A stretch of DNA of 50,747 nt from Nitrospirales bacterium (lineage in GTDB: Bacteria; Nitrospirota; Nitrospiria; Nitrospirales; UBA8639). The stretch lies in contig JAJEJG010000022.1 in the NCBI GenBank assembly GCA_022828225.1, forward strand, positions 1 to 50,747. Reading direction: 5' to 3'. The notes beneath the pieces were generated by a model. The model saw only the letters and a program-made list of their open reading frames with translations. It made no database searches and was not told the origin of the DNA. How positions within the stretch are numbered: the stretch's first letter is position 1; each line of letters opens with the position of its first letter. A program made the position numbers and the translations under genes. Shown here piece after piece: positions 15,934 through 23,722 of this stretch.

Positions 15934-16173
15934 ATGCGGTACATTCACCACATCACTCGATCTTTTGTCGTGCTCAGTCTGCTGGCGTTCGTTCTTGTTC
16001 TTGGTTTCTCCGGCATGGCCATGGCTAATGACAAAGCAGCCGACATGAAACCTGCCGAGGCCCAAGCAGACGGCGAAAAGAAGGCCGATGACAAGGGCGA
16101 TGGTGAAAAGAAAGCCGAAGGCGAGGGCGAAAAGAAAGCCGAAGGCGAGAAAAAGGCAGAGGAAGCCAAGTAA
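15934..16173 (+). CDS. Small secreted Lys/Glu/Ala-rich protein
   Basis: The 79-residue product has a signal peptide of about 32 residues (VVLSLLAFVLVLGFSGMAMA). A short mature part made of imperfect Gly-Glu-Lys-Lys-Ala repeats follows (for example GEKKAEGEGEKKAEGEKKAE). AAGGAGGT lies just before the ATG. The leader resembles that of the ComEA-like protein at 2732: both begin MR(H/Y)IH and both end the hydrophobic part with SGM. No family or function is recognised. A strong terminator follows, so it is expressed alone. Confidence 0.75.
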   Translation: MRYIHHITRSFVVLSLLAFVLVLGFSGMAMANDKAADMKPAEAQADGEKKADDKGDGEKKAEGEGEKKAEGEKKAEEAK

Positions 16174-16200
16174 CAACCTTTCTGCCGAAACACTCTTGTT

Positions 16201-16242
16201 GCGGAACTGAGGCCCCGGCGGCCTCAGTTCCGCCCTTTTCTT
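16201..16242 (+). terminator. Strong intrinsic terminator
   Basis: GCGGAACTGAGGCC and GGCCTCAGTTCCGC form a perfect 14-bp stem with a 5-base loop followed by CCTTTTCTT. It ends the Lys/Glu-rich peptide gene. Confidence 0.9.
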
Positions 16243-16506
16243 ATATCCTGCGTCTATCCTTCCTGTAAAAACTCTTCCTCACTCCCTGTCTATGCGGAAC
16301 ACATACCAGAACGTGACAGAGGAAAATTGCCAACGAATTTAAGGGGGACTCGAACCTCATCCTGATAAGCTCACCGCCCCCTATTCATCCATGATGGCGG
16401 TTGTTTGAAATTGTGCTCAAAAGCCACGTCTTTCAAACATGAAGTCTGCCGGCGATGAACTTGGAAATCAGCGTTGAGCAATATACGCCACGATTTATTT
16501 CTTCCG
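16243..16506. other. Intergenic stretch between terminator and TonB receptor gene
   Basis: No gene is seen apart from a 28-codon minus-strand frame (16433-16519). That frame overlaps the end of the TonB receptor gene in another register and has GGAG before its ATG. Most of the stretch is repeat copy B (16341-16505). Confidence 0.4.
16341..16505. repeat. Degenerate dispersed repeat, copy B
   Basis: This is collinear with copy A at 15053-15240 and about 93 instead of 100 bp long between the two best conserved blocks. It ends within 2 bp of the TonB receptor stop codon. Confidence 0.5.
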
Positions 16507-18552
16507 CTAATGGTCCCATCTCCACGTAAGTCCTCCCATCACCATTCTCGGCATACCCGGCACGAAATGGAGATCTTCCACACCGCCAGCGGGCTCTCCT
16601 GCCACGCGCGAGGCGTAGGAAAATTGTGCTTGCCGCCAATCGGTGTCCGTCACGTTTCGGATGCTGAGGAACGCCTCCAACCCGCCGGAGGCGAAGCTGA
16701 TTGGGAATCTGTAGCGCATAATGACGTCGAACACGGTGAAGGGCTCCAGTAACACACTGCGATCTTCGACGGCCGCACGACTGCCCACGGTAAGCATTTG
16801 CAGGGTGCCGGAAAAGTTACGGGGCAGACGCGTGGTCACTGATGAAAACGCCGTGAATTCAGGAGCCAACGGGACGGACTGACCTGTTTGGCGAAATTCG
16901 GCGTCGGTATACGTCACGTCCCCTCGTATGGAAAGCCACTTCCATGGAGTCAAACGCAGGCTGAATTCGGCCCCCATCCTTCGTGACGCTTCACGAATTT
17001 CCGTCGTGCCTTCGTCGCCGACAAAGACGAGTTCCGATTCAAGGTCCAACAACCACAGCGTTGTGAGGACTTCCATCCAGTCCCGGGGACGCGTTCGGAG
17101 TCCTATTTCGTAGCCGGTGGCCTGTGGAAGCGTGTCGGCGGAACGGTTCGCCACGACGTCACGGGCGTCGTTGCTGTGAAAACCCGTGCCGAGGTTCAAG
17201 AAGAGTTTCGTGTCGGCCCACGGACCGAGGATTATGTTTCCCTTGAGACTGGCAATAGCGTCGGAGGCGCGACCTTCGGGGCGTATAGTGCAGGCGTTTC
17301 CGCACCGGTCATCGACGTCGAAGGTGAAGACGTCGACGCGGCCACCGCCCGCGAAGCGCAACCAGGGAAACACCTCGGCATCGAGTTTGAGATACGGCGA
17401 ATAGGAGGCTTCCAAAATATCGGATTCCTGGGTTGTCGCCAAGGTGTTCCGTTTCCGTTGCGTGCCCAAGCGGACGCGGGCATCATCGACCCGCGTTTGG
17501 AACCCGACCGTCGCCATAACTTCGTGATCCGCCAATCGCAGCAGGTGTTGATAGCCAACGTCGCTGCCATAGACCCAGCGTCGATCTTTCTGCTCGATCC
17601 CGTCGCCGTTGACCGGATCATTCAGCAAGAAAGTGAAATTGGTGAACAACGAGAGTTGATAGTGCTGGGTCCAGACTTTGGCGAACACCTTCTTCATCGG
17701 AGACAAGTCATAATGGTAATCGAGACGGGCCGTGGTGCGAGCCGTTTCTCCCCCTTCGGATGGGTCTATGGCTCCGAAGCGATCGAGACGGCCCGTGCCG
17801 ACTTCCCTCAACGGAATCTGGCCCGATCCGTTCCAACGCCCGTAATGCTGCGTCAGAGTGAAACGCAACCGGGATTCGGGTGTGGGATCAAAAGAGATCT
17901 TGGCCAAGCCGTTGTAGCGTATATTGCGATTCACGAAGAGGAACGGACCGTCGGTGTAGTAAAACTCCCCGGCAAGAAGGGTACGAACGTCGTCCTGCAC
18001 GGGCGACGTCATGAACAGGTGTCGCTGCGTGTTGAACTGGCCACCACTCGTCTGCACCACGGTCTCGGGGACGACCTCACGTGTCACGTAATTCACGGCC
18101 CCCGCCGTCGCAAAATCGCCATATTCGACGTGATAGGGACCCTTTTTCACAACGATTTCCCGAATGGTTTCCGGAATGATGAAGTTCAGGTCAGCGTAAC
18201 CCTGTCCATGCGCATGGCTGCGAAGATTGACCGGCATGTTGTCCACGTGGAGCGCAAGGTCCGTCCCATGATCGCCGTCGAACCCGCGAAGCAAAAATTG
18301 GTCGGCTTTGCCCGCGCCCCCTGAATGTTCGAGGGTGATGAGTCCAGGCGCCAAGCGGAGAAGATCTGCCGGGCGGCCTTGAGGTTGGAGCACGATGTCC
18401 TCATCCGGGATAATCCGGTTGGACGATGCCGCTATCTGACGCTCAGCTTTGACCACTACCGCCGGCAAGGTTTGCACAACCTCGGGGGTGTGCGCTTTAC
18501 CCTGAATCGGGAGAACCAAGCCCAAGATGACCAGTAAGAATTTCTTCTTCAT
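16507..18552 (-). CDS. TonB-dependent outer-membrane receptor
   Basis: The 681-residue protein has a signal peptide (KKKFLLVILGLVLPIQGKA). The plug domain at about residues 40-160 includes LLRGFDGDHGTDLALHVDN and IREIVVKKGPYHVEYGDFAT, and the 22-strand-type barrel includes TGYEIGLRTRPRDW and FEAFLSIRNVTDTDW. Such receptors use TonB energy to import siderophores, cobalamin or other metal complexes, and the ligand cannot be read from the sequence. The ATG at 18552 is chosen because GGGCGGATC lies before it and the signal peptide begins there. The protein ends in WRWDH rather than the usual terminal Phe. Nearness to fur-fbpABC suggests iron. Confidence 0.88.
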   Translation of the reverse strand: MKKKFLLVILGLVLPIQGKAHTPEVVQTLPAVVVKAERQIAASSNRIIPDEDIVLQPQGRPADLLRLAPGLITLEHSGGAGKADQFLLRGFDGDHGTDLALHVDNMPVNLRSHAHGQGYADLNFIIPETIREIVVKKGPYHVEYGDFATAGAVNYVTREVVPETVVQTSGGQFNTQRHLFMTSPVQDDVRTLLAGEFYYTDGPFLFVNRNIRYNGLAKISFDPTPESRLRFTLTQHYGRWNGSGQIPLREVGTGRLDRFGAIDPSEGGETARTTARLDYHYDLSPMKKVFAKVWTQHYQLSLFTNFTFLLNDPVNGDGIEQKDRRWVYGSDVGYQHLLRLADHEVMATVGFQTRVDDARVRLGTQRKRNTLATTQESDILEASYSPYLKLDAEVFPWLRFAGGGRVDVFTFDVDDRCGNACTIRPEGRASDAIASLKGNIILGPWADTKLFLNLGTGFHSNDARDVVANRSADTLPQATGYEIGLRTRPRDWMEVLTTLWLLDLESELVFVGDEGTTEIREASRRMGAEFSLRLTPWKWLSIRGDVTYTDAEFRQTGQSVPLAPEFTAFSSVTTRLPRNFSGTLQMLTVGSRAAVEDRSVLLEPFTVFDVIMRYRFPISFASGGLEAFLSIRNVTDTDWRQAQFSYASRVAGEPAGGVEDLHFVPGMPRMVMGGLTWRWDH

Positions 18553-18674
18553 TGATCCGCCCGGATCGCAAACAAGCGTCAACGCCCATCTTGCGACCAG
18601 CCTGGAGTTCCGACACAACGTTGACTGATACTTGCGTCACCGTAATGCGCATGATCCCGTTCCCAGGCCAGATG

Positions 18675-18703
18675 TCACTAGCGTGGGCTTAAATAAACGT
18701 CAA
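18675..18703 (-). promoter_or_regulatory. Sigma-70 promoter candidate of the TonB receptor gene
   Basis: On the minus strand TTGACG (18698-18703), a 17-bp spacer and TAGTGA (18675-18680) lie about 120 bp before the start codon. No Fur-like palindrome overlaps it. Confidence 0.4.
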
Positions 18704-18830
18704 ACCCATTCGCGGCACGGATTGAGGATCACGGCATGGACAATCTTGTGCGTCTGAATCCGGAATAAGATGTTAATCTGATCGACACAATGAAGTGTGC
18801 ATCGGGACATGGACTGGATACAGGAATTCT

Positions 18831-18856
18831 GCTTGGCGAGCCAAGCCCGAGCTTGG
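18831..18856. other. Three-arm sequence with two mutually exclusive hairpins
   Basis: GCTTGG (18831-18836), CCAAGC (18841-18846) and GCTTGG (18851-18856) are separated by four bases each. The middle arm can pair with either neighbour but not both. It lies in the 3' region of glnD, 5' of the TonB gene promoter on the minus strand. Confidence 0.6.
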
Positions 18857-19010
18857 TGACTGCCATGTGATGAGACAGGATCGACGATGACGCGGGACAC
18901 TTGCCTTGGAAAAAACAAACCTGGCTTGCACGCAGCTATGACTGATATTGGTTAATCACCGTTCATAGATCGCCATTCGTTGACAAAAAACAGTGACCCC
19001 TCGCGTTTCC

Positions 19011-21809
19011 TCACGTGACATCGTCATATTGCAAAAATCGATCGACCCGTTCTTTCAATCTCGTTTGAATGGATTCGCACGTCCCGCCGTCTTCAACTTT
19101 GTTTCCCTTTTTTTCCGTGACGTAAAACACGTCCACGACTTGGTCGAGGCGCGTTCCGATCCTGGCCGAATGCACCGAAAGCCCGAGGTCATATAGCGTT
19201 TTGGCGATCTCATGCAGCAGGCCTTGTTTGTCATCGGCAAACACGTCGATTACAGTAAAGTGGTCCGACGTATCATTATCGATCTTGACCTCGGTGCGGT
19301 TCCGGCGAATCGGTTTTTGGCTCCCAAAGGACACGCGTCGATTCTGTGCCATAAAGGCTTCAATCGAGAGTTCTCCTTTCAACACACTGACGATCGCCTT
19401 TCCCACTTTTTCCAACCTCGCCGGCGTCGGCTCGCTGCTGAAATCAGGGTCTTTGACCCAAAAGGTATCTACCACAACGCCGTCAGGTTTTGTCACAATC
19501 TGAGCGTCAAGCACCCGCAGGCCCTTGGCAGCCAACACGCCCGTCATCTTCATGAACATCCCGGACGCCATGGAATCAAAAGCAATGAGCGAATACTCAC
19601 AGACCTTGAGTTCACGGTTGTAGGTGGAGACAACACCGGGACGCTCCATGGTCAAGGATCGGATGACGGAAAGGTGGGCAATGATACGATTTTTGGCCGT
19701 GCCGGAAAGATACCGTACCGGAAACGTCTCCAATTGGCTCTTGACCCACTCACGGTTCGGAGGAGCCTGGCTCTCGTCAGCTTGTTCACCTGCCGCCACG
19801 TGGGAAGCCGACGATTTCCAAGCCGCAAGGACCTCGTGCGTGACGTCCTCGATGTGCGAAGCGGATTCCACCCCTGCGCTTTGTCCGGACACTTCAGGAA
19901 GGGACATAAGATAGAGTTCAATCAACAACGCTTCTTTCCATTTCGTCAGCACGCCCGGCCCCACCGCCGCAATGTCCGCGGCCGTCAGAAGCAAGAGTTG
20001 TTTCAAGCGTTCGGGAGCATCCACGGCCCGGCTGAACGTGTGCCGCACTTTTTCATCATGAGGATCCCGTCGAAAAGCCGTATTTGCCATCAACAGGTGT
20101 TCATGAACCAGGAACTCCAGGGTTCGGGATTCTTGTACATCAAGTCCTAATCTGACGGATACGTCCTGAGCGATCTTTCGGCCGACTTCGCTGTGGTCTT
20201 CAGGGAGGCCTTTCCCCACGTCGTGAAGAAGCACGGCCAGGTGCAGAAGATCCTTCTCTCGAATTTCCTGGTACACCTGGCCCAACATTCCCGGTTGTTT
20301 CCCTAACGTCTCGACTTTTTTCACGGCCAGGAGGCTGTGTTCGTCCACTGTATATTTGTGGTATTGGTTGAATTGCATGAGGCCCCGTACACGACCAAAA
20401 GCGGGAATCAGTTTTTCCAAAACCCGAGCCTGATGCATCGACGTCAAGGTATCGGCAACTGCCTCGGGTCCTGACAATATTTCTCGAAACCCCCGACTGA
20501 CGTCCTGGGTAGCAAACAGATGGTCTGGTACGCCTTCCATGTGGCGATGAATCTCTTCCAGCACCAACCCATCAACCGGTACGCCTTGTTTTTGCGAGAC
20601 CTGAAAGAGGCTCAAGAGATGCTTCGGATCATCAAGGACCTGCATGATTTTGTCCTCATGGATGGACAACTTCCCGTCAACCGTTTGAAAAAAGCCGTCG
20701 ATCAACGGAGCCGGCCACAGTCGTCTGAGGCGAGTCCAGAAGTTTGCGGAATCTGCACGCTCCACAAATCGCATCGCACGCTGATGAATACCGGTAGTCA
20801 GACGATAATACTGCTGCATGAACTGTTCGACGCCCAGCAGATGCGGTTCATCACGATAGCCAAACTCTTCAGCCATGCGCACTTGTTCGTCGAACGACAA
20901 TATTTCCTGGGCGCGCCCTGCGCCCAAATGGAGCAAGGCGCGCACTTTGAACAAAAACTCTCTTGCTTCGAGCAAGGCCGAATAATCATGATGCGCCAAG
21001 ACGCCACGATCGACCAACTCCTGCAACGTGGAGGCTTGGTATCGGGCCATGCCGACCCATTGCAGCAAGTGGGCGTCTCTTAACCCACCTTTACTTTTCT
21101 TGACGTTCGGTTCCAAGAGAAACACGGTTTCCCCGAACTTGGCATAGTCCTGCTCCCGTTCTTCGAGTTTCTCGCGGATGAAATTCCCCACTCGTTTTCC
21201 CAGCACGCGCTTGGCAAACCGTCGTTGAAACTCTTGAAAGACGACCGGATTGCCGACCAAAAACCGTGACTCCATCAATGCCGTTTTAGCCGACAAATCC
21301 CCCTCTGCCACGACCATACAATCGTGAATCGACCGGACACTATGACCCACCTGAAATCCCAAATCCCATAAATGATGAAATACCTGCTTGGAGAGATCCT
21401 GGACAACCGTGCCGCCGCCGGCGCGATAAAGCATCATGACGTCGATATCGGAAAACGGAGCCAGTTCACGTCGGCCGTACCCTCCCACGGCCACCAGACA
21501 ACAGTGCTGCATGCCCGAAGACGTATCACCGCTCAGTTGCCTGATCACGCTTCGATATCTGCCGATCAGGACCGTATCCACGAGGAAGGTAAAATCCGAC
21601 ACGACTTCCGTCCCGGACGCCCCTTCGCGCAATCGCCCGAGCATGCCTTCACGGCGTGCCTCAAGGACGGCTTGCGTGGAGGTCGCCCCCGATTGAGACG
21701 AACCCACTACTTGTTCCATAGGTTCCTGATTCACCGACGTGCCCCTGTGACGTTGTCGTACACCACGTTCCTGATTTCCTCGTATACCGGCTTGAACATT
21801 GTGCGTCAA
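19011..21809 (-). CDS. glnD: Bifunctional uridylyltransferase/uridylyl-removing enzyme GlnD
   Basis: The protein (932 residues from the TTG at 21809) has a nucleotidyltransferase domain with VAVGGYGRRELAPFSDIDV, a central HD hydrolase domain with LLHDVGKGLPEDHSEVG, and two C-terminal ACT domains near SLIAFDSMASGMFMKMTGVL and FTVIDVFADDKQGLLHEIAK. GlnD senses glutamine and adds or removes UMP on PII proteins, setting nitrogen assimilation. The TTG overlaps the nadE stop codon. A GTG at 21731 with AGGGG upstream, or an ATG at 21719, may be the real start, since the extra N-terminus has no family match. It is translated from the nadE transcript. Confidence 0.93.
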   Translation of the reverse strand: MTHNVQAGIRGNQERGVRQRHRGTSVNQEPMEQVVGSSQSGATSTQAVLEARREGMLGRLREGASGTEVVSDFTFLVDTVLIGRYRSVIRQLSGDTSSGMQHCCLVAVGGYGRRELAPFSDIDVMMLYRAGGGTVVQDLSKQVFHHLWDLGFQVGHSVRSIHDCMVVAEGDLSAKTALMESRFLVGNPVVFQEFQRRFAKRVLGKRVGNFIREKLEEREQDYAKFGETVFLLEPNVKKSKGGLRDAHLLQWVGMARYQASTLQELVDRGVLAHHDYSALLEAREFLFKVRALLHLGAGRAQEILSFDEQVRMAEEFGYRDEPHLLGVEQFMQQYYRLTTGIHQRAMRFVERADSANFWTRLRRLWPAPLIDGFFQTVDGKLSIHEDKIMQVLDDPKHLLSLFQVSQKQGVPVDGLVLEEIHRHMEGVPDHLFATQDVSRGFREILSGPEAVADTLTSMHQARVLEKLIPAFGRVRGLMQFNQYHKYTVDEHSLLAVKKVETLGKQPGMLGQVYQEIREKDLLHLAVLLHDVGKGLPEDHSEVGRKIAQDVSVRLGLDVQESRTLEFLVHEHLLMANTAFRRDPHDEKVRHTFSRAVDAPERLKQLLLLTAADIAAVGPGVLTKWKEALLIELYLMSLPEVSGQSAGVESASHIEDVTHEVLAAWKSSASHVAAGEQADESQAPPNREWVKSQLETFPVRYLSGTAKNRIIAHLSVIRSLTMERPGVVSTYNRELKVCEYSLIAFDSMASGMFMKMTGVLAAKGLRVLDAQIVTKPDGVVVDTFWVKDPDFSSEPTPARLEKVGKAIVSVLKGELSIEAFMAQNRRVSFGSQKPIRRNRTEVKIDNDTSDHFTVIDVFADDKQGLLHEIAKTLYDLGLSVHSARIGTRLDQVVDVFYVTEKKGNKVEDGGTCESIQTRLKERVDRFLQYDDVT

Positions 21810-23584
21810 CGCTTGACGTATCGATTGGTAATCGGCATCCGGCGATCTTTCCCTAGCGCTTTTTGCGTGATTTTGATCCCGATCGGAGCCTGGCGGCGTT
21901 TGTATTCACTACGGTCAACCATGGCCATCACGCGCCGGACGGTTTGCAAAGGAAACCCCCTGTCCACGATTTCCCGAAGTGAACGTTCTTGTTCAACGTA
22001 CGCTTCCAGGATGGGGTCAAGGACGTCATAGGGCGGCAGGGTGTCCTGATCGGTTTGATCGGGCTTGAGCTCGGCCGACGGCGCCCGGGCGATGATCCGT
22101 TGGGGAATCACGGCCTTGCCATGGGCGTCAACGGCCTTGCGGTTCCGATACCCGGCCAAGTCATAGACCAGGACTTTGGAGATGTCTTTAATCACGGCGA
22201 ACCCGCCGGCCATATCTCCGTACAGGGTGGCATACCCGACGCTCATTTCACTCTTGTTGCCGGTCGTCAGGACCAAGTCTCCGAACTTGTTGGACAGAGC
22301 CATCACAAGGGTACCACGGATGCGCGCCTGGAGATTTTCTTCCGTGGCATCGGACGCGCGTTCGCCGAACGTTCCAGACAGGGTCCGCACGTATTGTTTC
22401 CAGAGACGCGTAATCGGAATGGTCAATAACCGAACGTTCAACGCCTTCAGCAAGGCTTTGGCGTCGACGCGGCTTTCCGGCGAGGTAAAGGGTGAGGGCA
22501 TGAATACCCCCGTCACCCGGTCAGGTCCAAGAGCATCCGCGGCAATCACAGCAGTCAGGGCCGAATCGATCCCTCCGCTGACCGCGACCAACACGCGGCG
22601 AAAACCGTTCTTCCTGACGTAGTCGCGCACACCAGTCACCAAGGCCCGGTAGATTTGTTCCAAATCGTCAGGCAAGTCCGGATTTGTGAGCGGCACCGGC
22701 TTATTCGGTTTTCGTCGCGGCACCGGAAACAGCCTGACTCGCTTGACGGGATACCGTTGCGTAAACCGCGTGTCCCTACCCGATGAACGAGCCTTTCCAT
22801 CAAACGACAGGTCGGTCACCAGCAGTTCTTCTTCAAAGGCCCGGGCCCGCGTGAGGACCGTTCCCGTTCGATCAACGATCATACTGTTTCCATCAAAGAC
22901 GACTTCGTCCTGACCTCCGACCATATTGGTATAACTCACCATCACGTCGTTTTCCGTTGCGCGTTGCACCAACATGCGTTCCCGCGTCCGTCCTTTTCCC
23001 ACGTGATAGGGGGAGGCGTTGATATTCAGGATCAATTGCGCTCGCCCGACAAAGACCTGGTCACGCGTCGGCCCGCCGGCGTACCAGATATCCTCACAGA
23101 TGTTCACGCCAAACCGCACGCCCTGGACCTGGCAGACCAGCGCCCTTTTGCCGGGCGAAAAATACCGGCTTTCGTCGAATACCCCGTAATTCGGCAGGAA
23201 CGTCTTTCGGCAAGTGGCCACGACCTGCCGGTCATGAATCACCGCGGCTGCATTGAACACGTGCCGAAGCCCCGAGGGCACGACCAAGGGAGCCGAATTC
23301 CGCAAACGAATCCTTCCACCTTCTTCAAGATATCCGACGATCACGGTGAGGCCCCTGCACTGTGTCGTCAACCATAGAAGGGCTTGATACGTGTCGCGGA
23401 GAAAGCTCGGGCGTAAGACCAGGTCTTCAGGCGGATAGCCGGTGATCGCCAGTTCCGGGAAAACAACAAGATCCGCACCAGCCCGACGGGCGCGCTTCAC
23501 CCATTGACCCATCGCACGAACGTTCCCGTCCACGTCGCCCACGACGGGATTCATCTGAACCATGGCAAGTCGGCAAGTCTGCAT
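21806..23584 (-). CDS. nadE: Glutamine-dependent NAD+ synthetase
   Basis: The 592-residue two-domain enzyme has an N-terminal nitrilase-type glutaminase with catalytic Glu in FPELAITGYPPEDL, Lys in RKTFLPNYGVFDE and Cys in GVNICEDIWY. The C-terminal synthetase has the ATP-binding loop VAVSGGIDSALTAV and NKSEMSVGYATLYGD. It amidates nicotinate adenine dinucleotide to NAD+ with glutamine as nitrogen donor. The ATG at 23584 fits the family N-terminus. An intrinsic terminator with a 9-base U run ends 4 bp before this ATG and no Shine-Dalgarno site separates them, which suggests attenuation. It overlaps glnD. Confidence 0.93.
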   Translation of the reverse strand: MQTCRLAMVQMNPVVGDVDGNVRAMGQWVKRARRAGADLVVFPELAITGYPPEDLVLRPSFLRDTYQALLWLTTQCRGLTVIVGYLEEGGRIRLRNSAPLVVPSGLRHVFNAAAVIHDRQVVATCRKTFLPNYGVFDESRYFSPGKRALVCQVQGVRFGVNICEDIWYAGGPTRDQVFVGRAQLILNINASPYHVGKGRTRERMLVQRATENDVMVSYTNMVGGQDEVVFDGNSMIVDRTGTVLTRARAFEEELLVTDLSFDGKARSSGRDTRFTQRYPVKRVRLFPVPRRKPNKPVPLTNPDLPDDLEQIYRALVTGVRDYVRKNGFRRVLVAVSGGIDSALTAVIAADALGPDRVTGVFMPSPFTSPESRVDAKALLKALNVRLLTIPITRLWKQYVRTLSGTFGERASDATEENLQARIRGTLVMALSNKFGDLVLTTGNKSEMSVGYATLYGDMAGGFAVIKDISKVLVYDLAGYRNRKAVDAHGKAVIPQRIIARAPSAELKPDQTDQDTLPPYDVLDPILEAYVEQERSLREIVDRGFPLQTVRRVMAMVDRSEYKRRQAPIGIKITQKALGKDRRMPITNRYVKR

Positions 23585-23587
23585 CGC

Positions 23588-23628
23588 AAAAAAAAACGCC
23601 CTCTTCCCTTCGGGGGAAGGAGGACGCC
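23588..23628 (-). terminator. Intrinsic terminator directly before nadE (possible attenuator)
   Basis: On the minus strand CTTCCC-CCGAA-GGGAAG is the core of a longer stem (GGCGTCCTC with GAGGGCG, one bulge), followed by nine T residues. It ends the GAF-GAF-ANTAR transcript and also lies downstream of a promoter at 23666-23694. Any nadE message starting at that promoter must therefore pass through it. An in-frame extension of nadE from ATG 23638 would run through the hairpin. Confidence 0.8.
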
Positions 23629-23665
23629 TTTGTCCCATCAACCGTTCATGAGTCGTCTGTTGGGC

Positions 23666-23694
23666 TTGTACCAACGATCCGGAGGGCCTGTCAA
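23666..23694 (-). promoter_or_regulatory. Sigma-70 promoter candidate of nadE-glnD
   Basis: On the minus strand the consensus TTGACA (23689-23694) is followed after 17 bp by GTACAA, or after 18 bp by TACAAG. It lies 29 bp after the ANTAR gene stop codon and would give a leader of about 75 bases ending in the terminator hairpin. Confidence 0.5.
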
Positions 23695-23722
23695 GGAAAC
23701 GCGATAGAGGACCGATCGTCGG

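Larger units (their letters stand above)
18553..19010. other. Intergenic region between glnD and the TonB receptor gene
   Basis: No gene is supported here: a 72-codon minus-strand frame (18700-18918) has no recognisable motif. It contains a promoter candidate for the TonB gene (18675-18703) and a triple-arm hairpin (18831-18856). I looked for a cobalamin riboswitch and did not find its conserved boxes. Confidence 0.5.

Noticed and set aside
17176-18324. Long plus-strand frame (382 codons) opposite the TonB receptor
   Set aside because: It is antisense to a clear receptor gene whose codons explain the open frame. The product has no recognisable motif, signal or start site.
18553-18720. Possible cobalamin riboswitch before the TonB receptor
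   Set aside because: A GGGAACGGGA stretch drew attention, but the conserved B12-box and GCAACTG-like segments are missing.
18700-18918. 72-codon minus-strand frame between glnD and the TonB gene
   Set aside because: No Shine-Dalgarno site, motif or signal peptide, and composition is unlike neighbouring genes.
19212-20150. Plus-strand frame (312 codons) opposite glnD
   Set aside because: Antisense to the ACT and HD part of glnD, with no motif.
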